A stretch of DNA of 64,000 nt from Siphonodentalium dalli (taxonomy: Eukaryota > Mollusca > Scaphopoda > Gadilida > Siphonodentaliidae). The stretch lies in contig CP136064.1 in the NCBI GenBank assembly GCA_032622095.1, positions 146,149,797-146,213,796 of the forward strand. The letters are read 5' to 3'. This document shows positions 49,510-61,155 of this stretch, piece by piece. The position numbers and the translations under genes are program-made. Position 1 is the stretch's first letter, and every line of letters begins with the position of its first letter. The notes under the pieces were generated by a model. The model saw nothing but the letters and a program-made list of their open reading frames with translations. It searched no databases and was not told the DNA's origin.

Positions 49510-51040
49510 TACTTATTTCGGCCAATTTGGCCGGTTACTTCATGTGACTTTTTCATCTGACGTGTGTGTCGGATAATTGATCTGGAGAATTTATGTAAAT
49601 GTTAGCCCAAACTACATTTCCAAGTAACGATGGTTTTGTTGTTTATTTTGAGGAATAATACCGCGTCAGATGAATTCAGCCCAAATATGTTAACAGTTGT
49701 CGTGTCAAACATTCGGCAGTAGGTTAGCGTTATTTAGTATTTGTGGATGTCATTTAACATGGGGAAAATAGACTACTGCGCTTGAACGAGCATGTGAATT
49801 TGTCGTTTTTAATGTACAGCAACTTGATAATCAATAACAGAGGCATTCTCTGTCAAATAAGGTCGCTCTATTTACGGTATTAATTGCGGAACTTTCTAAA
49901 GTAAACTACGCGTAAACGGATACATACGGTAAATTATAGAATGTGCCGGAATCGGCCTAATCGCCCCAGGGCCAACTCGCCCAGTCGACGTGTGTCAATT
50001 CGGTACCTACTATAACATGTACCCGAGTCCGATACGGAATAAAAGATGTATACGGGTGTTATATAGCGTTTGGTCCGTTGTTTCTCAATGAATATTATTG
50101 AAATTTGGTGTATATGTCCGGGACATGGAATACAACAACGTTTGAATTGTTTTTAAATTTACAAATTTGTTGATTTTATTCAATTTTTTTTCGTTCTGAA
50201 AACACACTATAAAGTGTATATAATATAATAACGAACACGAGACATACATAATTTATAAACTGTTAACAAAAGATATCAAATTCAATACATGACAAAGATG
50301 ACTCAGTGGAGTTTATAAAGTGAACATAAAAACATTGAGGTAAGAATCTTTTTAAGGAATGCAACTTTATTTAATGATAATAAACACATAAATTAAAATA
50401 ACAAACATGAGACATACATGATTTATAAACTGTTAACAAAAGATATCAAACTCAATACATGACAAAGATGACTCAGTGAAGTTTATAAAGTGAACATAAA
50501 AATATTAAGGTAAGAATCTGTTTAAGCATTACTAAACCGTTTAGCACAGACCACAGTCCACTTCACTCATCCGATCATCACCAAACTTCATATTTATCTT
50601 GATATTGATCTATCAGATGAGAGCTATCAAATATTTTTTTAATTTCATAGGAAAAAATGGTCGCCAGCGGCCATATTGCATTTACGTTATATTTTATCGC
50701 GTCATGTCGATATCTAGTATTACTTAGAAATTTCACCTTTCCAGATTCATAATTGCTCCATTGACTGTAACAGATGAAATTATTCCCCTCTTCGGATAGA
50801 GTGTCACTGAAACTTTATTTTGTCAGACTGTCTGTATAATCACTGATTATATATGGCAATAATCTGTAATAAGATGTAGCACTATTTTATTTTATATTTA
50901 CATGCAGTGCTGTTTTTATACATCAATTATAATCCCCCTAGATCATCATGTGATCGATCATACATCGCGCGAGGACCTGGTTGAATTAAGGGGGGTTTTA
51001 TGGATCACTTCTGTCCTCAAGCTAGATTATACTTATGCCA
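49510..51040. repeat. Segmental duplication, copy B (empty sites)
   Basis: Tandem partner of copy A. It lacks both transposons and retains 50212-50698, missing in A. That segment resembles sequence at 51650-51890, so it was probably lost from copy A rather than gained by B. It ends with a GCCATTTAATGGC palindrome near 51037, like the palindromes that start both copies. Confidence 0.9.
50225..50560. repeat. Two tandem copies of about 169 bp within copy B
   Basis: GAGACATACAT(A/G)ATTTATAAA recurs with an offset of about 169 bp, followed in both by AAAAGATATCAAA and ATGACAAAGATGACTCAGTG. Confidence 0.85.
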
Positions 51041-51279
51041 TTTAATGGCATGTTTCTAACGTGGAGGGTTAGATATGCTTGAGAAACCACCACTCTTTAA
51101 TTCACACCAAGTTCTCAGCTGTCATGTTCGGATATTGCCATAATATATAGTATATTTTGTATATACTAGTATAATATAGTTATTTTCAGTACCATTATAT
51201 ACCAGTAGTGTGGATAACAATGCATATATATGTGTATATGTATATTGATTCAACGGATTCAGTGGTTTTGTTCATTAGT

Positions 51280-51895
51280 CTATCAAATTTGCGGGGAAAA
51301 CATGGCCACCAGCAGTACACCTTCAAATTTGAATCAATTGGCGCACCCTGCAGCCAGCATTTATTGGAGAACTGTTTCTCATGTGGATATTTTGGGTCAC
51401 CACTAGATGGGAGCCATATTTTTTTCTCAAAATTTCCTTGTGAAAACAGCACTGCCAGCGGTGATCTTGAGTTTTACTATTTTTATGGCTAAATAATTTG
51501 GTTTATCCTACAGACGACATACATTGTCCGATCGCCAACAGATTCCACAATGATTTTCTGGATAACCAGGATGAGAGTGATCTATTATTTTTCCGAATTT
51601 CGTTAAAAACATGACCACAGACAGCAATTTTGTATCTTACTCTTTGTATGACTGAATCCTTTTCTTTAGCACCTCTACACACCAATCCCTCATCTGATAG
51701 TCACCAAACTTCATATTGATCTTCCGGGTGACCACTAGATGGGAGCTATCGAATGATTTAATTTTTTTTGGAAAACATGGTCGCCAGCAGCCATCTTCTA
51801 TTTTGCTTTTTATATACATGTATATCTCTTCGTGCGTATAGCCAGTATTACTTGGGTAGTTCAACTTTCCACATTCCTGTCATCATTTGAAATAT
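51280..51895. repeat. Partial copies of the CATGG(C/T)CGCCAGCAG family
   Basis: GGAAAACATGG(C/T) followed by CACC/CGCC-AGCAG occurs near 51297 and 51770. The part 51660-51890 (TCACCAAACTTCATATTGAT, GGGAGCTATC, then a GTATTACTT module) matches 50560-50760 of copy B. The same family forms the array at 59.4-62.5 kb. Confidence 0.75.
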
Positions 51896-53394
51896 AAAAA
51901 ATTACCTGATACATGTAGTCCAATGAAAATTAACAAGCGTCCATGAATTAAATTTACCTATGATCCTATTATTCCTCACAATCACATGCACCCTTCAAAA
52001 TTTTGTTTCGTCGTATTTAATTTTTAATGACCCAATGGTAATATTGATATAGATACATTTGTCAAACATTTCTTTGTACAATATAAAGGTATAAAGTTAG
52101 TAACTAAATCTAGAAATAGATAATACTAGCAGGTTATCCCGCCACTGGCGGCGTTCGTCAGAAGCATGACAATTTAATTTTTTAATTATTTTTTTTAGTT
52201 AATTTTTATAATTAATTTTTTAATTTAATTTTTTGTTTTTCAATGAGTTAATATTAATTTCTTGTTTATAACATGAGTTAATTGTGCATTTTTTTCCCGA
52301 TTTTGACCTTGAATTGATCATTTTTAAGGTCAAGGTCAGGTCGGGGTCACAATTTAACCCGTCCATGACACTTTCCGTAGGTAGGAAGTTTGAGCTCAAT
52401 CGGTTCGAGTCTATAAAGGACACACACACATATATATATATTGTGGGTACCCGTTTCAAGGTGAAGAAGACATAAGAATCACACAACACGCAGTACCCGT
52501 CCCTAAAAGAGGTATGATTTAAGGTGCATCGGGCGGAAAAACTGACCCGATGAAAAATTCCCCCGTTCCTAGGAACGACAGACATAAGAATCACACAACA
52601 CGCATTTTTTTTCACACAACACGCAGTACCCGTTCCTAAAAGATGTATGGTTGAACATTTCCCCCGTTCCTAGGAACGACAGACATAAGAATCGCACAAC
52701 ACGCATGTTTTGTTTTCCGATGAGTTAATTCTGCCTTTTTAATCAAGATAAATGCATTTCGCGTTTTTTCGTCCGTAGTTTCGTAGGCATCTGCGAGCGT
52801 TTAGCAACGCCGATGACAATAAAGATCGGTCGAGCAGTATGCGAGTCTATAACACACATACATACATGCATTCATACACACATACATACAGACAGATATG
52901 CCAAAATGTATAATCGATAGCTACAAGAATTCTATGATAAATACTTCACGGGCGATCTGATGCATGCATCTTAGTTTTCTTGTTCCACGTTGATTCGCGA
53001 CAAAATTAACTCAAAACACCACAAGGAATTCTCAGCGCTTCTTTTCGAATATCGGTAACTAAAAGTTAAGATTTTAATTTGGCTGCAGAAACGAAACGAA
53101 TTTTGAAACACAATAATTGTATTCCCTAATATTTTCCTGTTGGTATATGGTCTACTATAGTATACGCAATCATTTATTTGAAATAATAAGTATCACTTAG
53201 AGAATAATTCTTACTGATAATTAGAAATATCTTTATTTTGTATCCCTTTAATATTAAATACCGGTAATGGCCCTGAAAATTGCCTGTTTGTCAGTTTAAT
53301 GTTCACTAGTTATAGCTAGGCTGTTAGATAAAGTATGATATTGCTTCATTTGTCCGGGGTAGTGTATTGCCATACTGTCATAATAAACTTCAAG
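51896..53394. other. AT-rich, no gene seen
   Basis: Contains a very T-rich tract at 52175-52265, an ACAC/ATAT microsatellite near 52420-52440, a short repeat at 52480-52710 and an ACATAC microsatellite near 52852-52900. Frames of up to 131 codons are unsupported. Confidence 0.45.
52480..52710. repeat. 101-bp repeat with a 14-bp palindrome
   Basis: CGTTCCTAGGAACG occurs at 52564-52577 and 52665-52678. Each is followed by ACAGACATAAGAATC(A/G)C and ACACAACACGCA; a partial copy is near 52466-52500. Confidence 0.85.
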
Positions 53395-53799
53395 TAATAC
53401 GGTAACTACTCGTCAATGATGCTTGAATACAGAAATGGTTAATAAGGTAACTACCTGTCAATGATCGACGTCATAATATAGAAAGGGTTAATAAGGTAAC
53501 TAACAACACGGCAATGATACTTAGTATAGAAAGGTTAATAATTTAACTTCTTGTCAATTATGCTTTAATATAGAAAGGGTTAATAAGGTAACTATACATG
53601 TCAATAATGCTTTAATAAAGAAAGGGTCAATAAGATAAAGTTCTACACGTCAATGATGCTTTAATATAGAAAGAGCTAATAGGGTAACTACACGACAATG
53701 ATGTTTTAATATAGAAAGGGTTAATATGGTAATTACACGACAATGGTACTTTAGTATATACAGGGTTAATAAGGCAACTACCCGTCAATGGTGCTTTAA
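53395..53799. repeat. 45-bp minisatellite, left part (about 9 units)
   Basis: The unit reads approximately AATGATGCTTTAATATAGAA, AGGGTTAATAAGGTAACTAC, then ACGTC. Units differ by substitutions and small indels. The array is continued at 56649 after a LINE insertion. Confidence 0.92.
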
Positions 53800-53810
53800 A
53801 TGGTGCGACA

Positions 53811-56112
53811 AATTATATCCCTCACAAAAGTGTCTTGGTACGCAAACAATGCCCGATATGGTTAACGTGTGGAATACGTAGATTAATACGACAACGCCGC
53901 AGATTACACAAAACAGCTAAAAAGTCTAACCTTGAAAAAGACTGGTCAATATATCGACAAAAGCGTAACAAAGTTATAGCCGCAGTGCGTAAATCTAAAA
54001 AGGACCACATAATAAAAACTGAAAAGACTCTTAATGACAGAAATTGTGACTCATCCAAATGGTGGAAAACTGTTCATAATCTCTTATTTATATCGAAAAA
54101 TAAATCTATCCCTACCCTTGTGGTAAATGACCAGACAATCTGCTCTAACGTAGAAAAAGCTGAAATATTCAATAACTATTTCTGCAAAATCGCTACCGTC
54201 GAAGACACAGTTATCACGACACCCGTAAAATCTTTTGAACCATGGAGACCAACACTAACTAAACTTAAATTTACATCGGAATCTGTACTAACAGCACTTA
54301 AATCAGTAAACGCATCAAAAGCCTGTGGTCCGGATATGATAAGTCCCAAACTTCTAAAGAATTGCGCACAATCATTAAGTGTCCCCCTGTCCGAACTGTT
54401 TAATGCATGTATAGAAGAGTCTCGCTTCCCACAAGCATGGAAACGATCTAACATTGTCCCAATTCTTAAAAAAGATGACCCATCAAACGTTTCAAATTAT
54501 AGACCCATCGCTTTACTTAGCTGTATATCAAAGGTATTTGAAAAGTGCATTTTTAACAAAATGTGGGAATTCTTGTCTACGAACGAACTCATATCACAAT
54601 ATCAATCTGGCTTTGTTCGTGGAGATTCCACGGTGTTCCAGCTCACCGATATGTACGACCACATTTGTTCATCCTTGGATATGGGGAAAGAGATACGATG
54701 CGTTTTTTGCGACATCAGTAAAGCGTTTGACAAAGTTTGGCACCCCGGTCTCTTGTATAAATTAGAACGAATGGGCATTACAGGAGACTTGTTGAAATTA
54801 ATAGAATCATATCTTGCCAATCGTGAACAAAGAGTACTTATTGAAGGGGAATATTCTGAGTGGAAACTCGTGAAAGCTGGTGTGCCGCAAGGGTGAATAC
54901 TTGGCCCTCTACTATTTTTAGTCTATATAAATGACATTACGGAAAATGTCAACTGTCATATACGCCTATTTGCCGACGATACGTCAATATTCCTGACAGT
55001 TGAAGACCCAGTTTTGGCGGCTAACATGATAAATAACGATATCGCGAGCTTGACAAATTGGTCAGAAAAATGGCTTGTTACATTTAATCCTTCAATAACG
55101 GAAACCCTCCTTATATCTCGTAAGAGCAATCCAGTTGACCACCCACCCCTTTATATGTCAGATGCTTCTATAAATAATGTGCCATACCATAAACATTTAG
55201 GCCTCTCCTTTAACGATTGCGGATCGTGGAATGCACACATCAACGATATTACCGACAGGGCATGGAAAAGGGTTAACCAATTAAGAAGGTTCAAATATTC
55301 ACTTGATAATCTACTTTGCATATATAAGACCACTCCTAGAATATGCCTCGCCCGTATGGGACAACTGCTCAGAAACAGAGAGTGAACTGATAGAGAAAGT
55401 ACAGTACGAAGTAGCCAGAATAATAACTGGTGGGACTAGAAGCATAAATGTCCTTAATATACTCTCTGATTTAGGTTGGGAAAAATTATTCGAAAGAAGA
55501 AGAAAAGCAAAACTTCACCAATTTTACAAAATGTTCTACCGCCAAGCACCACCCCTACTCTCCAACACAGTTAACCGTCAGCACACAGGAGCAGACAGAT
55601 ATGAATTCAGAAGAATAGACTTGAGACCCCCATTTTCTGAAACGTCATCATATATTAACTCGTTCTTATCGGCAACTACACGGGAATGGAATGCACTCCC
55701 CGATGAAACGAAAAACTCAGATACTTTGGAAATGTTTAAGTATAAACTGAACTCTGATTTACGCCAGAAGCAGGCGAATGTGCGACATTATAGCTACTCC
55801 AAAAACCGTAAAGCCCATATAATCCACACACAACTACGTCTTAAATGTAGCAATCTTAACGATGATCTCTACCAGAATCACCTACTCCAGACGAATAAGT
55901 GCACATGTGGACTAGTTGAAACCGCTGATCATTTCTTACTGTACTGTCCCAAATACTTGCGCATAAGAAACGAAACCTTCTCTATTTTAAATCGCAGTCT
56001 CTGGAGAACAGACATTCTATTGGAAGGATCCACTTCGTACTCGATAAGCCTTAATCGTACCATATTCGAAGCAACTCAGTCATTTATACTTTCTACAAAT
56101 AGATTCAAATAA
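53811..56112 (+). pseudogene. LINE III reverse transcriptase, nearly complete, two lesions
   Basis: The frame starts in the linker (Y-I-P-H-K, then R-K-Q-C-P-I-W). RT motifs: A-C-G-P-D-M-I-S-P, N-Y-R-P-I-A-L-L, C-D-I-S-K-A-F-D-K-V-W and A-G-V-P-Q-G. A TGA at 54894-54896 replaces the Ser of the conserved V-P-Q-G-S-I-L-G-P. The same frame then continues with I-L-G-P-L-L-F-L-V-Y and the FADD active site at 54969-54980, then K-H-L-G-L. A frameshift near 55315-55330 leads to R-P-L-L-E-Y-A-S-P-V-W-D-N and the C-terminal cysteine cluster (C-T-C-G-L-V-E-T-A-D-H-F-L-L-Y-C), ending at 56112. With only one stop and one shift, it is the youngest-looking LINE here. Confidence 0.93.
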
Positions 56113-56504
56113 CTTATTATCAAACGCTAACTAACATTTCAAAGTTATCCTCTCGATCTGCCAATTAAATGAATCGAACCATTGCATCGTGTAACCTGAG
56201 CAAAATAGCTGTGTTTATATAGGCATAACGATCAAGTGACTCCTCTCGACTGGCAATTCGTTTGGCTAATCTATAGTAATAGTAAAATGAATCAAACGTC
56301 AATTTCAAATTTATATATTATACTGAAATATACAGAGCAGTGATCATTTCTAATTTTATATTTGTCAAAATGTCTTGTTTCACTTTTCATCCTCTAAATT
56401 CGACCTTTACTTCATCCATGTCTCTATTTTCCACTCCATATCCTTTGTCTCCTACCTCTCGATCTCTAATACTAATCATTACGCAATACTGTTCTTTTCT
56501 GAGG

Positions 56505-56545
56505 AGATGGCTCCATATAAGCGCCTGGCGCTTGATGTCAAATCC
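56505..56545 (+). other. LINE 3'-end hairpin, copy III
   Basis: CATATAAGCGC, loop CTG, GCGCTTGATGTCAAATCC. Stem 56519-56524 with 56528-56533. The fifth base pair is G-C where copies I and IV have C-G, a compensatory change that supports the fold. Confidence 0.7.
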
Positions 56546-56648
56546 TCTTCTCTCTCAGACTTATCATACTTACATATATATATATATATTAACATCATTT
56601 TGTAAATTGTTGTATAAATCTGGGATACTAAATAAATAATGTTTACAC

Positions 56649-57495
56649 CAATGGTGCTTTAATATTGAAAGGGTTAACATGGTAACTACCATCAATGATG
56701 TTTTAATATAGCAAGGGTTAATAAGGTAACTACACATCAATGATGCTTTAATATAGAAAGGGTTAATAAGGTAACTTCACGTCAATGATGCTTTAATATA
56801 GAAAGGGTTAATATAGTAACTACTCACCAATGATACTTTGTATAGAACGGGTTAATAATGTAACTACCCGGCAATAATTCTTTAATATAGAAATGGTTAG
56901 TCAGGTATCTACACGTCAATGATGCTTCAATATGGAAAGGGTTATAATAAGGTAACTACACGTCAATGATGCTTTAATACAAAATAGGTAATAAGGTAAC
57001 TACCCGTCAATGGCGCTTTAATATAGAAAGGGTTAAGAAGGTAACTACCTGTCAATTAATGCTTTAATATAGAAAGGGTTAATAAGGTAACTACACGCCA
57101 ATGGTACTTAGTATAGAAATGGATAATAAGGTAACTATACACGACAATGATACTTTGGTATATACAGAGTTAATAAGGCAACTACCCATCAATGATGCTA
57201 TAATATAGAAAGGGTTAACATGGTAACTACACATCAATTATGCTTTAATATAGAAAGGGTTAATAAGGTAAGTACACGTCAATGATGCTTTAATACAGAA
57301 AGGGTTAATAAGGTAACTTCACGTGAATGATGCTTTAATATAGAATGGGTTAATACTGTAACTACTCACCAATGTTACTTACTATAGAGAGGGTTAATAA
57401 GGTAACTACCTGTCAATTAATGCTTTAATATAGAATGGTTAATAAGGTAACTACACGCCAATGATGCTGTAATATAGAACGGGTTAATAAGGTAA
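56649..57495. repeat. 45-bp minisatellite, right part (about 18 units)
   Basis: Continuation of the array at 53395-53799, same unit and register. Together there were roughly 28 units before the LINE inserted. Confidence 0.92.
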
Positions 57496-57519
57496 CTTCA
57501 AGTGCAGATTATACAGTTT

Positions 57520-57860
57520 AACAAAATACCACAGGTGTATATATCCGGGTGAACACTGTAGTAAATACCTGGGCGAAAACCTGGTGTAAATACCTGGGTG
57601 TAAATACTCCGGATAACCTGGGTCTAAATACCCGGGGTGTGACAGCGTTTTTCTAAATTATATCCGTAAAAACCCGGGTAAACTGGGGTTTATAGCTAAC
57701 ATATATAGAAAACACCAGGGTAAATCTATATAAAGCCCTGATTTACCTGGGTGTAACATGGGTGTGACCTGGTGGAACCAGGGTAAAACCTATATGTACC
57801 GGAGTTTATCAGGGATATACCTAGGTAAAACCAAGATTTACCATGGTAAATTTTTATATG
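57520..57860. repeat. Degenerate ACCTGGGTGTAAATAC repeats and LINE-like tail
   Basis: Irregular repeats of ACC(T/C)GGGTGTAAATACC-type sequence. At about 57846 they pass into TTTTTATATGGGCT and then AGCCCAAGGGCTTTTGTTAA, resembling the LINE tail at 20.2 kb, which is likewise joined to a CCCAGGT-type minisatellite. Confidence 0.7.
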
Positions 57861-57929
57861 GGCTAGCCCAAGGGCTTTTGTTAAGTTTGCTCCCTTTTTT
57901 TCCCGCGCCCACTCTTCATTAAGTGTAGA

Positions 57930-58002
57930 GGGAGTCAGATATATATAGAGAGAGAAAGAGTGAAAGAAGACGGAAAGGGAGAGAGGGAGAGAGAGAGAAA
58001 AT
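57930..58002. repeat. GA-rich microsatellite
   Basis: Imperfect GAGAGA tract on the plus strand. Confidence 0.85.
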
Positions 58003-58088
58003 GAGACTGTCTGGGTAAAGTGATGATGTAATTAAACTTTGTACCCAGCACGACGTTGGCACACGATATCGTCAGGATTATCTAATTA

Positions 58089-58310
58089 CAGTGAAACCTC
58101 TACACACCGGACCCTCTACAAACCGAATCCCTCCTCAATCCGAATGAATTATCTGGTCCCGAATTAACCCAAGTGCATTATCACTAAAAATTACCTCTAA
58201 AATCCGGAACCTCTATATTCCGAATACCGGACAGGTTTGTTAGTCCATAATTAAGCGAACACTTGATTATTACCTCTGAATACCGGACGAGATCGGACGA
58301 GATGAGATCG
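58089..58310 (+). mobile_element. Possible Tigger/pogo-type terminus, single end
   Basis: TA followed by CAGTGAAACCTCTACACACC, then repeated CCTCTA(A/T)A-TCCG and AATACCGGAC blocks. This is characteristic of the ends of Tigger-like (pogo group) elements, where such blocks are bound by a CENP-B-like transposase. No matching right end is seen downstream, so it is a fragment. Confidence 0.6.
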
Positions 58311-58780
58311 ATCGAGACGAGACGAGACGAGAGTGCGTAATGGTATAGTGATTACGTACGCTAGTATAAGCGGACCGTTTAATTAGCGTTCTTTTGTTGG
58401 GCGTATGCTTTGAACCGGATTGTAACAACAGGAGTCTGATTATATATCTATGCTCATTTCACACATTGAGTGAACAATGGTGACTTCACATATCGAGAAT
58501 TAGAGCACACTCTGTTTTTACAACCATTGTTGATCGCCGCTCACATCGCAAAACCCACAGGCAATGCCGCCGACGACGACGAAGAAGACGACGCAATCCA
58601 TGACATAAGCGACGATCGTCTGTTACATTTGAACAGTTTCTATATGGAGTTGTTTGTGTAGCCTTTATTGTCGCGTTGGGCGACTTCTTTTTGCAAGAAT
58701 ACCGGCACTAATCGAAATTATTTTTCTGTGTGGGCGCTGGGTTTCCCCGGCGATAAAAATAATATCTGAGGAAAAACAGA
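58311..58780. other. No supported gene
   Basis: GAGACGAGACGAG short repeat at 58313-58331. A 63-codon frame (58470-58661) contains an acidic D-D-D-E-E-D-D run and might be a relic of the preceding element, but no domain can be identified. Confidence 0.35.
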
Positions 58781-59284
58781 GTGGGGGACACACTACCTAC
58801 ATGCTTGCGTGGGGCTCCATTAAGGGTACTCAATCCGCTTAAGCGCCCATAAATTACTATTTCTTTGGCTTCAGGGCTAAAAAAATATTTGATTCGAGTC
58901 GAGGAATCCATCCATCAAAGCTCAGAATGATCAGATATTGATTTAGGATTTTTTTTTATTTCTATTGTTTCTGGCCCAGAACACGCCGTCAAAAGGATGT
59001 TCTCGGTCAAAATTGCGTTATTATTACCACTTGATTTTAGAGTTATCCATCTTCGTCCGTTTCAATAAGTGTTTCTGTGGCAATTATTAGTACACATCTC
59101 GAGAAAATTACAAATTTCAAAAATCAATATCTGATCATTCTGAGCTTTAAGTTGGATGGGTTCCTCGACTCCAATCAAATATTTTTTACCCATGAAACCA
59201 AAGAAATAGTAATTTACGGGTGCTTAATCGGATTGAGTACCTTTAATGAAGCCCAACGCAAGCATGCAGGTAGTGTGTCCCCCA
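58781..59284. mobile_element. 504-bp foldback element with 164-bp arms
   Basis: GGGGGACACACTACCT near the left end is mirrored by AGGTAGTGTGTCCCCC at the right. Arms 58781-58944 and 59121-59284 are complementary along their length; the 176-bp centre holds TTGATTTTAGAGTTATCC. A related copy starts near 63724 and runs off the window; the central motif also occurs at 25545. Confidence 0.8.
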
Positions 59285-59424
59285 ATAATGAGGCTCCATA
59301 TATTTCAGTTTTAATAATCCCATGCATCACAACGACACAATATTGCTGTAATCCAATACTGAAATGTATGAGGTTTATAACAGTTTTTAGCTCAACTCAG
59401 CCACAGGTCGTACCTTTGGTCTAA

Positions 59425-61155
59425 TCTTTATGAAATTTGTCATGAATGTTTACATTGACATGACGAGTAATTTTGGGGCCATTCGGTCAAAAAACATGGC
59501 CGCTGGCAGCCATCTTGGATTTCAAAATTCAATCCATTGGCGCGGGCTACATGTCGTACTGTTCGTCTGATCATCATGAAATTTGTCATGGATCTTAATA
59601 TTGACATGTAGATGGGAACGAGTAATTTTGGGGTTGTTCTGCCAAAAAACATGGCCGCCAGCAGCCATCTTGGATTTTACTCTTTGCATGACTAAATCCT
59701 TTGGCGCGGGCTACAAGTCGTAGCTTTGGTCGGAACTTCATGAAATTTGTCAAGAATGTTGACATTGACATGTAGATGGGAATGAGTCATTTTGGGGTCA
59801 TTCGATCAAAAAACATGGCCGCTGGTGGCCATCTTGGATTTCAAAATTCAATCCATTGGCGCGGGCTACATGTCGTACTGTTCGTCTGATCATCATGAAA
59901 TTTTTCATGGATCTTAATATTGACATGTAGATGGGAACGAGTAATTTTGGGGTCATTCGGACAAAAAACATGGCCGCCAGCAGCCATCTTGGATTTTACT
60001 CTTTGCATGACTAAATCCTTTGGCGCGGGCTACATGTCGTACCTTTAGTCTGATCTTTATGAAATTTGTCAAGAATGTTGACATTGACATGTAGATTGGA
60101 ACGAGTCATTTTGGGGTCAATCGGCCAAAAAACATGGCCACTGGCGGCCATCTTGGATTTCAAAATTCTATCCATTGGCGCGGGCTACAGGTCGTACTGT
60201 TCGTCTGATCATCATGAAATTTGTCATGGATGTTAATATTGACATGTAGATGGAAACGAGTGATTTTGGGGTCATTCGGCCAAAAACATGGCCACCAGCA
60301 GCCATCTTGGATTTTACTCTTTGCATGACTAAATCGTTTGGCGCGGGCTACAGGTCGTAGCTTCGGTAGGAACTTCATGAAATTTGTCATGGATGTTAAC
60401 AGTGACATGTAGATGGGAACGAATCATTTTGGGGTCTTTCCACCAAAAAACATGGCCACCAGCAGCCATCTTGGATTTTACTCTTTGCATGATTAAATCC
60501 TTTGGTGCGGGCTACAGGTCGTACCTTTTGTCTAATCTTCATAAAATTTGTCATGGATGTTAATATTGACATGTAGATGGGAACGAGTCACTTTGCGGTC
60601 ATTCGGCCAAAAATCTTTGCATTAATAAATCATTTGGCGCGGGCTACAGGTCGTAGCTTTGGTCAGATCTTCATGAGATTAGTCATAGACGTTGACAATG
60701 ACATGTAGAAGGGAACGAGTCATTTTGGGGTCATTCGGCCCAAAAACATGACTGCTGGTGGCCATCTAGGATTTCAAAATTAAATCCATTGGTGCAGAAT
60801 ACAGGTCGTACTATTCGTCTGATCATCATGAAATTTGTCCTTGATGTTAATATTGACATGTAGATGGGAACGAGTCATTTTGGGGTTGTTCAGACAAAAA
60901 ACATGGCCGCCAGCAGGCATCTTGGATTTTACTTTATACATGACTAAATCCTTTGGCGCGGGCTGCAGGTCGTAGCGTTCATCGGATCTTCATGAAATTT
61001 GTCATGGATGTTAACAATGACATGTAGATAGGATTTGTAAAGGCTGTTGACATTGACATGTAAATGGGGAACGAGTCATTTTGGGGTCGTTTGGCTAAGA
61101 AACATGGCCGCCAGCAGCCATATTGGATTTCACTCTTTGCATGACTAAATCCTTT
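59425..61155. repeat. Dimeric CATGGCCGCC array (319-bp period)
   Basis: CATGG(C) starts at 59495, 59650, 59814, 59969, 60132, 60287 and 60451, with spacings of 155, 164, 155, 163, 155 and 164. Two monomer types alternate: type A continues GGATTTCAAAATT, type B GGATTTTACTCTTTGCATG. The order A-B-A-B-A-B then breaks to B, with degraded units to 61155. An 82-codon minus frame and others translate the repeat only. Confidence 0.92.

Larger units (their letters stand above)
46790..49510. repeat. Segmental duplication, copy A (with two insertions)
   Basis: This segment matches 49510-51040 head to tail. Both start with a 15-bp palindrome of the form GCCCAATTTGGGC (copy B: GGCCAATTTGGCC) and share ATTTCCAAGTAACG, CCCAAATATGTTAACAG, TGATAATCAATAACAGAGG, CGTGTGTCAA and a GTATTACTTAGAAATTTCA module. 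Copy A additionally contains the MITE at 47078-47604 and the hAT-like element at 48243-49408, and lacks about 487 bp present in copy B. Confidence 0.93.
53800..56648 (+). mobile_element. LINE copy III, 2849 bp, inserted in a minisatellite
   Basis: A 5'-truncated LINE flanked by the 14-bp direct repeat CAATGGTGCTTTAA (53786-53799 and 56649-56662). The target is a minisatellite unit; both flanks carry the variant GGTG in place of the usual GATG, which supports a true duplication. The 3' UTR (56113-56648) contains the hairpin shared with copies I and IV and ends AATAAATAATGTTTACAC without a poly(A) tail. It lacks the endonuclease region. Confidence 0.92.
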
